Part shown: piece after piece, positions 1 to 10,300 of the stretch
Position numbering within the stretch: position 1 is the stretch's first letter
How the letters are laid out: each line of letters opens with the position of its first letter
DNA from: Candidatus Thiodiazotropha endolucinida
Lineage (GTDB): Bacteria > Pseudomonadota > Gammaproteobacteria > Chromatiales > Chromatiaceae
DNA length: 64,000 nucleotides
NCBI RefSeq assembly: GCF_001715975.1
Contig: NZ_MARB01000016.1
Span: 40,849 to 104,848 of the forward strand
Direction of reading: 5' to 3'
The notes under the pieces: generated by a model
Seen by the model: only the letters and a program-made list of their open reading frames with translations
What the model was told of the DNA's origin: nothing
Databases searched by the model: none
Made by a program: the position numbers and the translations under genes

Positions 1-337
1 GACCGAGGGTGAAACGCCACACCGGCATCCTGCCCAGCAATCGAAAACTCTCCAGATACCGATAACCATGGGGCTCGATCACATTGCCATACCAACGATT
101 GGTGAATAGCGGCCACTCCCTGCCGTCGAGTCGCAGGGTGGCATCCCCCTTGGCCATCATAAGATGGTGATCCAGAGCACCGCTCAGGGGAGCGATCAAC
201 AACCCATGGTATCGGCGTGTCAAGCTGGATGCGATGGTACCCGCCGCATAGGCGCCGGAGCCATTGGTCAACAGCCACTCGCAGCGTTCCGCCCGGTTGA
301 GATCCCCACAGACAGCACGACCGAAGCGAATTGACAT
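1..337 (-). CDS. Glycogen debranching enzyme (amylo-alpha-1,6-glucosidase family), N-terminal part, cut by the window edge
   Basis: The 112 codons visible translate to a protein starting MSIRFGRAVCGDL and containing EWLLTNGSGAYAAGTI and LTRRYHGLLIAPL. These are the conserved N-terminal motifs of archaeal/bacterial GDE-type debranching enzymes, which remove alpha-1,6 branches from glycogen in the cytoplasm. The start ATG lies 7 bases after the stop of the SDR gene, and an AGAAGG ribosome-binding site lies inside the end of that gene, so the two are probably co-transcribed. The catalytic C-terminal half is outside the window. Family assignment is secure; exact substrate use is inferred. Confidence 0.85.
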   Translation of the reverse strand, partial: MSIRFGRAVCGDLNRAERCEWLLTNGSGAYAAGTIASSLTRRYHGLLIAPLSGALDHHLMMAKGDATLRLDGREWPLFTNRWYGNVIEPHGYRYLESFRLLGRMPVWRFTLG

Positions 338-344
338 CGGTAGT

Positions 345-1160
345 TCAACCACCTTCTCTGAACCCCGGATAGAGGGTCATTCCGCCATCCACAAACAGTG
401 TAGTTCCCGTAACATAGTCTGACTCATCCGACGCAAGCCAGACCACGGCTTTGGCAATATCGGCGGGATCGCCGATACGTTCATAGGGAATCAGTTTCAG
501 CAATGAGGCCTCCGCATCGGGCGTCTCCCACGCATTTCGGTTGATCGGCGTACGGATAGCGCCCGGTGCGATACCGTTGACACGGATCTTCTGATGCGCC
601 AACTCTTGCGCAACACTCTGCATGAACATCATCACACCCCCTTTCGATGCCGCGTAATTAACGTGTCCGGCCCAAGGAATCACTTCATGCACAGAGGACA
701 TGCAGATCACCTTACCGGCAGCACATGACAACTCTGTGACAACCCCCCTTCTGACAAACTCTTTGGTCGCTTCCCTGGTGCAGAGAAACTGTCCCGTGAG
801 ATTCACGTCCATCACCTTATTCCACTGCGCCAGCGTCATATCGACAAAAGGTGCATCCCGTTGAATTCCGGCGTTGTTGACCAGAATATCGATACTCCCC
901 CAGGCATCGATCATCTGGTTGAACATTGCCTGCACATCACCCTCATGACTGACATCACCGTATAACGCCATTGCATCGCCGCCGGATTTCTCAATCTCAT
1001 TGACCAGTTTTATGGCATCCGATTCATTGACGACATAGTTAATGACCACCTTGGCACCCGCCATGGCGAGCCCTCGCGCAACGGCCGCACCGATGCCTGA
1101 ATTGGCGCCTGTCACTAAGGCCCGCTGCCCGGCCAGCAAGTCTGATTTTTTACCGCTCAT
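345..1160 (-). CDS. Short-chain dehydrogenase/reductase, glucose 1-dehydrogenase-like
   Basis: This 271-residue protein has a complete classical SDR layout: the cofactor-binding glycine motif TGANSGIG at residues 17-24, NNAG at 95-98, catalytic Ser155 or Ser156, and the YxxxK pair Tyr169/Lys173. The C-terminal region ends with the usual VTGTTLFVDGGM stretch. The nearest named group by feel is glucose 1-dehydrogenase (oxidizing beta-D-glucose with NAD(P)+), which would fit its position just upstream of a glycogen debranching enzyme, but SDR substrate specificity cannot be read from sequence. The gene is first in a minus-strand pair; its own promoter must lie between it and the divergent binding-protein gene. 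Confidence 0.85.
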   Translation of the reverse strand: MSGKKSDLLAGQRALVTGANSGIGAAVARGLAMAGAKVVINYVVNESDAIKLVNEIEKSGGDAMALYGDVSHEGDVQAMFNQMIDAWGSIDILVNNAGIQRDAPFVDMTLAQWNKVMDVNLTGQFLCTREATKEFVRRGVVTELSCAAGKVICMSSVHEVIPWAGHVNYAASKGGVMMFMQSVAQELAHQKIRVNGIAPGAIRTPINRNAWETPDAEASLLKLIPYERIGDPADIAKAVVWLASDESDYVTGTTLFVDGGMTLYPGFREGG

Positions 1161-1405
1161 TCTCCCCTCACCCGATTGTCTGTTGTAGCTGAATGTCCGT
1201 CATGATCCGAATGGGAGATCCGGACTGCGCCATTTTAGAATTGGTCTTTGTCAAAATAATGACATACTGCCTGATATTTACAGTACTAGCTGCTATATAT
1301 AAACATTACGAATGTTTTAAGATAGCGCTGTTGCTGCCGCTAACAATACACAAATCATGGTTTTTCATGTTTACCATTGATTATCAATCAGATAAAGAAT
1401 TAATC
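1161..1405. other. Divergent intergenic region
   Basis: This AT-rich gap separates the divergent SDR and PhnD-like genes. The reading frame of the binding protein stays open upstream of its chosen start, but the extra residues (from a possible ATG at 1193) include a Cys/aromatic-rich stretch unlike a signal peptide, so I treat this as non-coding promoter region. No clear repeat or terminator was seen. Confidence 0.4.
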
Positions 1406-2284
1406 ATGGGTCATCGCCATAAAGTAAACCAAATCAGCCGCAGTGCTTTCAAAGTCAATATCCTACTATTACTGCTCGCTGCCAATCTCTTTACCAGCGT
1501 CATGGCTGATCCCCTCCTCGTCGGTATTTTTCCTCGACGCGACGCCGTCGTCACGGCCAACCTGTTTCGCCCGCTGACACGTTATCTGCAGGAGCAGTTG
1601 CAACGCCCAGTTAATCTGGAACTGTCTCCGAATTACGATATCTTTCTCGAACGCTTGCAAAAGCGCCACTATGACCTGGTGCATATGAATCAACTCGAAT
1701 ACATCAATGCCCATGAAAAACTCGGTTATGATGCACTGGTTCAAAACGAAGAGTTCGGAGAAAAGACGATCCGCGGAGCAATCTATGTACGCCGTGACTC
1801 CGGAATCAGACAGCTTGAACAGCTACGGGACAAGAAAATACTCTTCGGTGGCGGCCCCAGGGCCATGATGAGTTATATCGTGCCTACCTATCTCCTCCGC
1901 CAGGCCGGATTAGAGGCGGGTGACTACCAGGAGACCTATGCCATCAACCCACCTAACGCGGTATTATCCACTTATCTCAAACGCACTGACGCGGGTGGGG
2001 CCGGAGAGGTGGTTCAACGACTGCCGATGGTAACCAAGAAGATCAATGTGGATGAACTGGCTGTCATTGCCGTCAGCGAGCCGCTTCCGCATCTTCCCTG
2101 GGCAGTAAAAGAAGAGATGGATGACGACCTGAAAACAAGGTTAAAAAACCTATTGCTTGGCCTGAAAGCATCACCTCAGGGAGAGGAGATCCTTCGACAA
2201 GCGCGCTTGAGCGCCTTCAATCCGGTAGATGACGAAGACTATGATTCTCACCGTGCTATCATCGATGCCATCCATGCCCCCTGA
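1406..2284 (+). CDS. PhnD-like periplasmic binding protein (phosphate/phosphite/phosphonate SBP family)
   Basis: From the ATG at 1406 the product is 292 residues, with a basic N-terminus, hydrophobic core NILLLLLAANLF and a likely signal peptidase site near VMADPL. The mature part (LLVGIFPRRD, NLFRPLTRYLQEQL, DLVHMNQLEYINAHEKLGYDALV, GAIYVRRDSGIRQLEQLRDKKILFGG) follows the PhnD/PF12974 pattern of a two-lobed solute-binding protein. No ABC permease or ATPase gene is nearby; instead its 3' end overlaps by 56 bases a membrane GGDEF-EAL protein gene in another frame. I infer that it senses a ligand for that enzyme rather than feeding a transporter. The ligand is unknown. Confidence 0.8.
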   Translation: MGHRHKVNQISRSAFKVNILLLLLAANLFTSVMADPLLVGIFPRRDAVVTANLFRPLTRYLQEQLQRPVNLELSPNYDIFLERLQKRHYDLVHMNQLEYINAHEKLGYDALVQNEEFGEKTIRGAIYVRRDSGIRQLEQLRDKKILFGGGPRAMMSYIVPTYLLRQAGLEAGDYQETYAINPPNAVLSTYLKRTDAGGAGEVVQRLPMVTKKINVDELAVIAVSEPLPHLPWAVKEEMDDDLKTRLKNLLLGLKASPQGEEILRQARLSAFNPVDDEDYDSHRAIIDAIHAP

Positions 2285-4778
2285 CGATGAACACATAACC
2301 AAACCGCGCATACCTCCAGTCTATAAAAGGAGCCTGCGTTTCAAATTCATTATCTGGATAACCATCACTCTTGTTATTACACTGGGCGGAGCTGCGCTCT
2401 ATGTCTACAAAACCCAGCATGACCTCCTTGAAAACAGCCTGCGCAGCAAGGCCAATGCGATTGGAGAGTTCATCGCATTGATCAGCCCCGGCGCCATCTA
2501 CAGCTATGATGTCTCCGGACTGGATCGCCTGGTCCAGAAGATATCCAACGATGTCGATGTTGTATTTGCCCAGATACGAGCGTTGGAAGGCCATCCGATA
2601 ACCACTTTTATTCCTGATGGCGTACAACCCGAACAGATTGAGAAATGGATAAAAAATCAATACAAACCAACGGAAGCTGCATATGAACAACCTGCTCTAC
2701 CCATCATTCTGGAGTATGCCATCAAGGACAATGATCAAGTATTGGGCTGGGTATTGATAGGACTGGATACAACACGTATCAATCGGGTTACTCGTGACGC
2801 CGTTATCGATCTGATTCTGATTTATAGTTTAATCGTGATATTTCTGGGTAGTGTCATTTTCATCATATTCAGAATGCAGGTTCTGCACCCGGTGGATATT
2901 TTAACCCAGGGAGCATCCCGGATTGCTGAGGGCAACCTGGAAAAGGATGTTCCCATCATCTCAAAAGATGAACTTGGCCGTCTTGCTAAAAGCTTCAATG
3001 AGATGATGGACGAGATTAAAATCGATAGAGAAACATTACTGAGCATAAATACCCAGCTTGCTAAAGAGATCGAACAGAGACAAAAAGCCTCGGAGGACCT
3101 GAAAAAACTCTCCATGGCAGTGGAGCAAAGTCCCGCGTCAGTCGTTATCACCAATCTGGAGGGAATCATTGAATATGTCAACCCGAAGTTCTCTGAAGTA
3201 AGCGGTTATCCGGCACAGGACGTCATTGGCAAACATACCCGCATGCTGGAGGGCGATGTCAACGACAGCGGGATGTTGGACAAAATGTGGAGCACGATAA
3301 AAAGGGGTGATATTTGGAAGGGAGAGTCCTGTAATAAGCGAAAAAACGGATCTGTCTATTGGGAATCAGTCGTCATTGCTCCAATTCGCGACAGCAATGG
3401 ACACATGACCCATTACCTGTCGGTAAAAGAGGATATCACGGATCGAAAGGCATTTGAGGAGAAATTACTTGATCAGGCGACACACGATCAGCTCACGCAC
3501 TTACCCAATCGGTTTCTCGCCTTTGACCGTCTTCAGCAACTGCTGCAACACGCCAAACGTAACAGTCAACATGTCGCCGTCATCTATATCGATCTGGACA
3601 ATTTTAAGAATATCAACGACTCGATGGGGCATCCTGTGGGGGATCTGTTATTGATAAAGGTGGCCAAGCGAATAAAAGAGCAGTTGAGATCGGAAGACAC
3701 CCTGGCACGCTTGGGCGGAGATGAGTTTTTGGCCTTGATACCTGATGTCATTAATCTTTCCACTGATTTGGATCGTGTAGTCAGTAAACTTATTGCGGCT
3801 ACAGAGCTCCCTTTTCACTTGAATAATAGGGAGGTGAGTATTACATCCAGTCTGGGTATTGCCATCTATCCTGATGACGGCGACGATGTCAGTACCCTAA
3901 TGAGTAATGCCGATATCGCCTTGTATGAGGCCAAACACGCAGGACGCAACACGTTCCGCTTCTTTACCCATGATCTTAATAAAAAGGTTTCAGAGAGAAT
4001 TGAACTTGAGACGCAATTGAGCCATGCGCTGGAAGCAGGTGAACTCTACCCTGTCTACCAACCCATTGTTGACATTGAAGACAACTCACTGGTCGGTGCC
4101 GAGGTGCTTCTGCGGTGGGAAAACCCCGTATTGGGATCAGTTCCGCCCTCGGATTTCATACCCGTTGCAGAACAGTCGGGAATGATCAAACAGATTACGA
4201 ACTGGCTGTTTCAAATCGTTCTGGACCATGCCCAGTCCTGGGATCAACGGCCCGATCGGTTCTGGTTATCGGTAAATGTACCACCAAACTACTTCTGTGA
4301 TGCATCTTTCATTAAGTACATGTCGCGTATTGCTCAACAGGCTAATGATATCGATCTGAAATTATGCGTGGAGATAACCGAAAACCTTATGTTACAGAGT
4401 GACGAAGAGGTGTTTGAGATCTTCCATCATTTGAAAAAGCTCGGCGTCGAATCAGCAATGGATGACTTTGGAACCGGTTACTCCTCATTGGCGTATATCA
4501 AACGCTTCCCGCTTAATCATCTCAAGATTGACCGCTCATTCATCAATGGACTGCCGGCGGATGTGGACAATAGAGTATTGACGGAAACGATAGTACTGAT
4601 GGGGAAAAAGTTCGGCATGTCGATCATTGCCGAAGGTGTAGAAACCCTTGATCAGGCAAGATTTCTGAACTCGCTCAACGTTAATTTCGCGCAGGGCTAC
4701 CATTTCTCCAGACCCATGCCGCATCAAGACTTCGCAGACTATATTGCCAACGCTCAACAGGAAAAAGTTGCAGGATGA
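2229..4778 (+). CDS. Membrane GGDEF-EAL protein with HAMP and PAS domains
   Basis: The 849-residue protein has, in order, a membrane segment at about 39-60, a periplasmic sensor region of about 130 residues, a second membrane segment at about 192-216, HAMP, one PAS (about 290-415), GGDEF and EAL domains. The cyclase motif GGDEF is intact and an RxxD inhibitory site (RSED) sits five residues upstream. The EAL signature reads EVL in AEVLLRW, a common active variant, and DDFGTGYSSLAYIK is intact, so both c-di-GMP synthesis and breakdown are possible. The start may instead be ATG 2265 or 2274. Overlap with the PhnD-like gene suggests translational coupling and a sensor-effector pair. Confidence 0.9.
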   Translation: MTKTMILTVLSSMPSMPPDDEHITKPRIPPVYKRSLRFKFIIWITITLVITLGGAALYVYKTQHDLLENSLRSKANAIGEFIALISPGAIYSYDVSGLDRLVQKISNDVDVVFAQIRALEGHPITTFIPDGVQPEQIEKWIKNQYKPTEAAYEQPALPIILEYAIKDNDQVLGWVLIGLDTTRINRVTRDAVIDLILIYSLIVIFLGSVIFIIFRMQVLHPVDILTQGASRIAEGNLEKDVPIISKDELGRLAKSFNEMMDEIKIDRETLLSINTQLAKEIEQRQKASEDLKKLSMAVEQSPASVVITNLEGIIEYVNPKFSEVSGYPAQDVIGKHTRMLEGDVNDSGMLDKMWSTIKRGDIWKGESCNKRKNGSVYWESVVIAPIRDSNGHMTHYLSVKEDITDRKAFEEKLLDQATHDQLTHLPNRFLAFDRLQQLLQHAKRNSQHVAVIYIDLDNFKNINDSMGHPVGDLLLIKVAKRIKEQLRSEDTLARLGGDEFLALIPDVINLSTDLDRVVSKLIAATELPFHLNNREVSITSSLGIAIYPDDGDDVSTLMSNADIALYEAKHAGRNTFRFFTHDLNKKVSERIELETQLSHALEAGELYPVYQPIVDIEDNSLVGAEVLLRWENPVLGSVPPSDFIPVAEQSGMIKQITNWLFQIVLDHAQSWDQRPDRFWLSVNVPPNYFCDASFIKYMSRIAQQANDIDLKLCVEITENLMLQSDEEVFEIFHHLKKLGVESAMDDFGTGYSSLAYIKRFPLNHLKIDRSFINGLPADVDNRVLTETIVLMGKKFGMSIIAEGVETLDQARFLNSLNVNFAQGYHFSRPMPHQDFADYIANAQQEKVAG

Positions 4779-4782
4779 TCTG

Positions 4783-5127
4783 TTATTTCCGGGGTTTGGA
4801 AAGCTCCGGAACCTCGCGCGTTTTGTCCAACAGATGATATAGACTCAGTATCGGGTGACGAAACAGCATTTTTGGCCCGGCGTAGCGCATCACATCCTGA
4901 ACTCTCAGACGCATATCCTTGGAATAACAGTGAACAGTACAATGATTACATGCCGGTTTCTTTTCCTGGAAGGGACAGGTATCCAGGCGTCTGTGAGCAT
5001 AATCCAAGAGTTGATCGCAGGTTTCACATAGTGCTTTATCGGTACGATGATGGTCACGACAATATATTGCCATCATTGCGGATATGGTCTGCTTTTCACG
5101 TTTGATTCTATGCTTACCCATGCCCAA
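4783..5127 (-). CDS. YgbA-like nitrous oxide-stimulated promoter family protein
   Basis: The 114-residue protein carries the whole YgbA pattern: MMAIYCRDHHRTDKALCETCDQLLDYAHRRLDTCPF, then KPACNHCTVHCYSKDMRLRVQDVMRYAGPKMLFRHPILSLYHLLD. The conserved cysteines (CETC, C, CNHC, HCY) suggest metal or iron-sulfur binding. In enterobacteria the gene is controlled by the nitric oxide regulator NsrR and is linked to recovery from nitrosative stress; its biochemical role is unsettled. It converges on the GGDEF-EAL gene with a 4-base gap. Start may also be Met3. Confidence 0.8.
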   Translation of the reverse strand: MGMGKHRIKREKQTISAMMAIYCRDHHRTDKALCETCDQLLDYAHRRLDTCPFQEKKPACNHCTVHCYSKDMRLRVQDVMRYAGPKMLFRHPILSLYHLLDKTREVPELSKPRK

Positions 5128-5252
5128 GGCGCCTCAACCTAAAGCTCCCAACTTGATAGAGTATAACCAGTGTCAGTAGATAGCTGTGAGCGGTTCATAT
5201 TATACATGCTGAAATGTGACTGAGATGAGGATTGCTAACAACAGGCTGTGGG

Positions 5253-6239
5253 TCAATCCGCGTCGAATCTGCCCGGGTCCCGCATGAGTAAATCGATGTA
5301 AACCTTACCTATCTCAGGGTCTCGCCAACCCTTGTTGATTTCATCTTCGATTACTTCGACCACATATTCGACTGTTTGCGCCTTGCTGTAGACACGATCG
5401 TGTCTCAACGCATCATAGATATCCGCATACTGGAATACCCGGGCAACCAATGGGATTCGATCCCCGGAGAGGCCGTCCGGATAACCGCTGCCGTCCCAAC
5501 GCTCATGGTGGTGTCGTATGATCGGTACAGCATCCCGCACGCTGTTCAGCCTGTTGCACAAATCTGCACCAATCACAGCATGTCTGCGCATTACACGCCA
5601 CTCTTCAGGCGTCAGTTCACCGGGTTTCAGCAACACGGAATCGGGTATCCCGATTTTTCCTATATCATGCAGAATGGCCCCTTTTCGCAGCGCCTCCCGA
5701 TCCGCAACTGTGAGATTCAGGTCTTCCCCAAGGATCCGGCAGGTCCGTATCAAACGGTTACAGTGCTCTCCTGTTGTAGGGTCTCGCGCCTCGACCATCT
5801 TTGCCAGTGTAAACAACACCGATGCCGCATTATCCAACTGATCGATCAGATGCTTCATCTCCATGGCTGCCCGGGCGCGCGACTTGAGTTCGAGGGGATC
5901 ATAGGGCTTTTTGATGAAATCATTGGCACCATTCGACAGGCTATGCCGCAGACTCTCGGGGTTGCCGAAAGCGGTCACCATTATCACCGGTAGCAGATGG
6001 TTGTCGAGATCCCGGCGAATCCTGTAACAGACCTCGTCGCCATCGATATCAGGCAACCGCTTGTCCAGCAGTACCAGGTCGAAATCCTCCTGTTCGACCA
6101 GTGTCAGTGCCTTGTGTCCTGAATCAGCGGTGATAACCTGGCACGGAAGACTCTGAAGTGTCTCGACATGCATCGTGAGATGCAGCTCGTTATCATCAAC
6201 GATAAGGATACGATAAGGCCTGTCAGACTGACTGATCAT
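5253..6239 (-). CDS. Response regulator with HD-GYP c-di-GMP phosphodiesterase domain (RpfG type)
   Basis: The 328-residue protein has an N-terminal receiver domain (IVDDNE at 13-18, phosphoacceptor Asp59 in LVLLDKRLPD, Lys110/111 in IKKPYD) and a C-terminal HD-GYP domain from about residue 140. The HD pair is His191-Asp192 in ILHDIGKIGIPD; HHHERWDGSGYPDGL supplies the second metal-binding histidines and the GYP triad (252-254). All residues for hydrolysis of c-di-GMP are present. It lies 32 bases downstream of the HTH-receiver gene, presumably in one operon, so its expression is likely tied to that regulator. The cognate kinase is not evident nearby, although the 1587-residue kinase is divergently encoded. 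Confidence 0.9.
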   Translation of the reverse strand: MISQSDRPYRILIVDDNELHLTMHVETLQSLPCQVITADSGHKALTLVEQEDFDLVLLDKRLPDIDGDEVCYRIRRDLDNHLLPVIMVTAFGNPESLRHSLSNGANDFIKKPYDPLELKSRARAAMEMKHLIDQLDNAASVLFTLAKMVEARDPTTGEHCNRLIRTCRILGEDLNLTVADREALRKGAILHDIGKIGIPDSVLLKPGELTPEEWRVMRRHAVIGADLCNRLNSVRDAVPIIRHHHERWDGSGYPDGLSGDRIPLVARVFQYADIYDALRHDRVYSKAQTVEYVVEVIEDEINKGWRDPEIGKVYIDLLMRDPGRFDAD

Positions 6240-6271
6240 GGAGAAGTCGGAGTCGTTAATTCAGAAAGTGG

Positions 6272-6856
6272 TCAATCGTCCAGGTCTTCCAGTCCCAATG
6301 CCTGCTTGAGCGAATTCAGGGGCAGGGGCTTTGAAAAACAGACTTCAGCACCGAGATTCACAATCTGTTTTTGTAGTTTTTTTGAACAATTTCGACACAT
6401 AGCAATCACTCTGATGAATTTTGTCTGATGGTCACGTTTTATGAAGCTGCATATTTGAGCACTATCGATACCCGGAACATTTAGGTCCAAGAGTATTACA
6501 TCGGGATGAAATTGGGTCACCAGACACCCCGCCGTGAAACCATCGTGCGCAACCCTAACCTTTGATACGCCGGCAAAACTGCTCAGTGACTTTTGAAGCG
6601 CCATGCAGGATTCAATATCGCTGTCGATAATCAGCAATCTGAATGACATTAAAAGTGACGACTCTACATCGAGACCTTTAATCCGGGCCAACCGGATCAC
6701 CTCACTGACTGGAAAGCGCCGATGTCCCCCTCTGGTTGTCTCTGCGCGGAGTATTCCCTTACGCGTCCAACCTCGCAACGAGGCTGGTGTGACCTTGAGT
6801 ATCTCCGCTGTTTCACCCGGCGAAAGATAGTGTCTCTTCCAGGGCTTACGATACAT
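6272..6856 (-). CDS. DNA-binding response regulator with N-terminal MerR/excisionase-type HTH and C-terminal receiver
   Basis: The 194-residue protein starts with a winged-helix segment (YLSPGETAEILKVTPASLRGWTRKGIL, GGHRRFPVSEV, about 10-55) typical of MerR/BldC-like DNA binders. It continues into a receiver fold from about residue 72 (LLIIDSD, phosphoacceptor Asp124 in VILLDLNVPG, Lys176 in FSKPLP). The order is the reverse of ordinary response regulators, where the receiver comes first. Its HTH resembles a MerR family half but the usual dimerization coiled coil is replaced by the receiver. It is first in an operon with the HD-GYP protein, and a 24-base palindrome lies just upstream of its start. 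Confidence 0.8.
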   Translation of the reverse strand: MYRKPWKRHYLSPGETAEILKVTPASLRGWTRKGILRAETTRGGHRRFPVSEVIRLARIKGLDVESSLLMSFRLLIIDSDIESCMALQKSLSSFAGVSKVRVAHDGFTAGCLVTQFHPDVILLDLNVPGIDSAQICSFIKRDHQTKFIRVIAMCRNCSKKLQKQIVNLGAEVCFSKPLPLNSLKQALGLEDLDD

Positions 6857-6874
6857 CGTCTAATATCCAATTGC

Positions 6875-6898
6875 TATCGATTTTAATAATAATCGATA
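6875..6898. promoter_or_regulatory. Palindrome upstream of the HTH-receiver gene, candidate autoregulatory operator
   Basis: Perfect inverted arms TATCGATT and AATCGATA are separated by 8 bases, and the right end of the start codon of the HTH-receiver gene is only 18 bases away. MerR-type regulators commonly bind such dyads in their own promoters. Operator function is inferred from position and symmetry only. Confidence 0.4.
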
Positions 6899-7311
6899 AT
6901 TTCGAAAAGATTCCCTCGTTCTATTAATGCACTGACCCTAGTCAGTAGATCGGGTTTAAAATGTCATTCCATGTCAATCAATTGCGAGTCAGAGTTCTGA
7001 CTGCGCTGACCTGTCCCGGTCGACAACAATTGAAAAAAACCCGAGTTTACAACAGACACAAAGTCTATCTACCCCTTCCATTCGATGGATTTTCCCTGAA
7101 CCCAAACGGGTATCCTGCAACTGATTTTCACCCGCCCTTCATGACATAGGTCAATGTTTATTCTGTTGCGGCTCGTAACCCTGCCGTTATTACCGCTGAA
7201 TGCCCTGGGCATACTTCAATTTTTGATCCCAATAGCTACCATGAAGATGAGGTAAGGGATGTTTCATCAATCACCCGGGCTCGTCCTTAACAACGTGACT
7301 TCACCCTTCGC
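6899..7311. other. Divergent intergenic region before the large kinase gene
   Basis: About 410 bases separate the HTH-receiver operon and the multi-PAS kinase. A 62-codon open frame from 6961 shows no recognizable protein pattern and is treated as chance. No terminator or further repeat was seen; both promoters should lie here. Confidence 0.4.
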
Positions 7312-10300
7312 ATGAACAGACGCCCCACTCAGCATGCACTCACTATTGTATTTATCTATGCTGTGGTCTCGGCAGTCTGGATCCTGTGGTCCGACTGGCT
7401 GATAGAACAGATAACGGACTCGCAGAGCCAGATGGCGCTCGCCAGCACACTTAAAGGCTGGCTGTTCATCGTCTTGACCTCGATCCTGCTCTACTGGCTG
7501 ATCCAACGCCTGCAGCACGACAATATAAATCAAAGGCAACAGGTAGAAGGTATACGCTCACTATGGCTTCCGACGCTTCTGCTGGCACTGGTTGTTGTCC
7601 CCCTGACACTGATCCTGGTCTACTCAGCCATACAGGACAAAAAATCACCTGAAATCAGTCTATTACAGGCCATTTCAGACCTGAAAGTCGAGCTTGTTGA
7701 TGATTGGCTGCAGGAACGCTGGCAGCACTCCAATTTCGTACGATACAACCAGGCTATCCCCATCGCTTTCACAAGCTGGCGACAGAACAACGATCAGGCA
7801 GCCTTCGATCGTCTGATCGAGCAGCTTGAGGCAATAACAAATATCGGCCATTTCGAGGGCATCAATCTACTGGACGACACCGGTACACTGCTTTGGCAGA
7901 GCAAAGGGCTTAACTCTCAGATCGGTAGTAAAAGAATCAGCTTGATTTTAGACCTGGCAAAATCCGGTAATGTGGAAAAGTTCGGGCCCTACAGGGACAG
8001 CCATGGACTGGCGTATCTGGATTTCATCGTACCTTATCAGGATGAGCATCAGGTAACCGAGTTTATATTAGTCCTGCATATGGGCCTTACCGACACCCTT
8101 CTCTCCACGGTCAGCGAATGGCCGCTACCGAGCAATAGCGGAGAAGTGGTCATGTTCCGCCGGGACGGAACAGAGCTGGAATTTCTCAATAACCTGAGAC
8201 ATGCATCAAACGCCTCGATGCAACTCCGCTGGCCCCTCGCCGACAGGGAACTGTTAGCCGCCCAGCTGGCGCGGGGGGATCTCGGCATGGCCCATGTTAT
8301 CGAGGGTAAGGACTACCGCCATGAATCCGTATTCGGCGTGGGTCGCAACATACCCGCTACGGATTGGTTCCTGTTGGCGAAGATGGACTGGTCGGAAGTC
8401 TATAATGAAGCCCTGCATGATGCCATCTGGATGGGGCTGAGTGGTTTTATGGCCCTTTTCATTGGTGTGTTCGGCATCTATCTGCTTCGACAGCGTCAAC
8501 AGCTCGCAGTGGCCAATGCCATCCGCCAGGCCCAGTCTGAACGGATCCAGGCGCTGAATCTCCTATCGACCATCGCCGATTCATCCACCGATGCCGTTTT
8601 CGCCAAGGATCTGCAGGGGCGCTATCTCCTCTTCAACAGGCAGGCTGAGCTATTCAGCGGGAAAACGAAAGATCAGGTGCTTGGTCAGGATGACAGATTG
8701 CTGTTTCCGCCGGATCAGGCGGAAATAATCATGGCAAACGACCGCATGCGGGTGGAGCAAGATGAGGTGACGACCCTTCACGAACACCTGGATACCGACC
8801 TGGGCCGGATCACCTTTCTGGCGACCAAGGGACCGTTGAAGGATGAGAACGGAGAGATCATCGGTGTCTTTGGGGTTTCGCGGGATATCACCGCAATGCA
8901 TACCATGGAGGAGGAGCTGCGCAAGAAGGAGAGTCGTCTTCGCACCCTGTTCCAAACCTTGCCCGACCTGATTTGGCTGAAAGATCCGGATGGCGTCTAC
9001 CTTTCATGCAATCAAACATTTGAACGTTTTTTCGGCGCGATTGAATCTGAAATTCAGGGAAAAACCGACTATGACTTTGTCGATCGGGAACTGGCGGACT
9101 TCTTCCGTGCCAATGATCAAATTGCCGTCGAAGCAGGTGAGTCCGTATCCAATAAAGAGTGGATCACATTTGCCGACGACGGCCATAAAGCCCTCCTGCT
9201 GACCACGAAAACCCCGGTATATGCCGATTCAGGCGGATTGGTTGGTGTGCTTGGAATCGGTCGGGACATTACATCCCTACATAAAACCGAAGAGGCGTTG
9301 CGGGAGAGCATGGAGCACTTCCGTCTCTTCTACGAGAATGCACCGATAGCTTACGAGTCCCTGGATGAGAATGGCACTATTCTCGATGTCAATCCGGCAT
9401 GGTTGGAGTTGCTCGGCTTTAACACCGATGACCGCGATCAAGTCATCGGCAGGCACATCTCCGAATTCATAGTGGCCGAGCAACACCCGCTATTGGAACA
9501 GCGTTTCGTTGGTTTTCTGGCTGATGGCAAAGTGATGGGCAAGGAGTACGATTTTATCCATCGTGACGGCCATATCGTCACTGTTTCAGTCGATGGTCGT
9601 ACCGGACACGATGCTCAAGGTGCATTCAAGCAGACCCACTGCGTTCTACACGATATTACAGCAAGGAAACAGTATGAAAGGTATATGGAGACCCAGGCTC
9701 GGCGCGCCTCCGCTTTGTTGGAACTGCCGGAAATAGCCCAGAACTTTGATGACCCTGAATTTATGCAACATGGCCTGGCACTGACCGAGGAATTGACCGA
9801 CAGCCGGATCTCCTTCATTCATTTCGTCAATCAGGATCAGGAGAGTATCGAACTGGTGACCTGGTCAAAACGCACCCAGGAGGAGTATTGCCAGGCGCTC
9901 CATGACAAACACTACCCGATCAAGGATGCGGGTATCTGGGCCGACTCATTCCGCCAGCGCAAGCCGGTTGTTTTCAATGATTATCAGGGAGCATCGGAAA
10001 AACACGGACTCCCCGACGGTCATGCCATTCTCACCCGTCTCATCAGCCTACCCGTGATTGAGAACGATCGGGTTGTCTTGCTGGCCGGGGTCGGTAATAA
10101 AAAGGACAATTACACGGAGCTCGATGTAGAGACGATACAACTGATCGCCAATGAGATCTGGCACATCGTGCAGCGACGGCGGAGCCTAAAGGCGCTGGCC
10201 GCAAGCGAAGCCCGCTACCGTGAACTGGTGGACAACATGAGCGATGGTGTTGCGGTCTACGAAGCGGTGGATGATGGCAATGATTTTATCTTCCGGGAGT

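Noticed and set aside
6961-7149. 62-codon open frame in the gap before the large kinase
   Set aside because: No ribosome-binding site, no recognizable pattern, and composition like the surrounding spacer.
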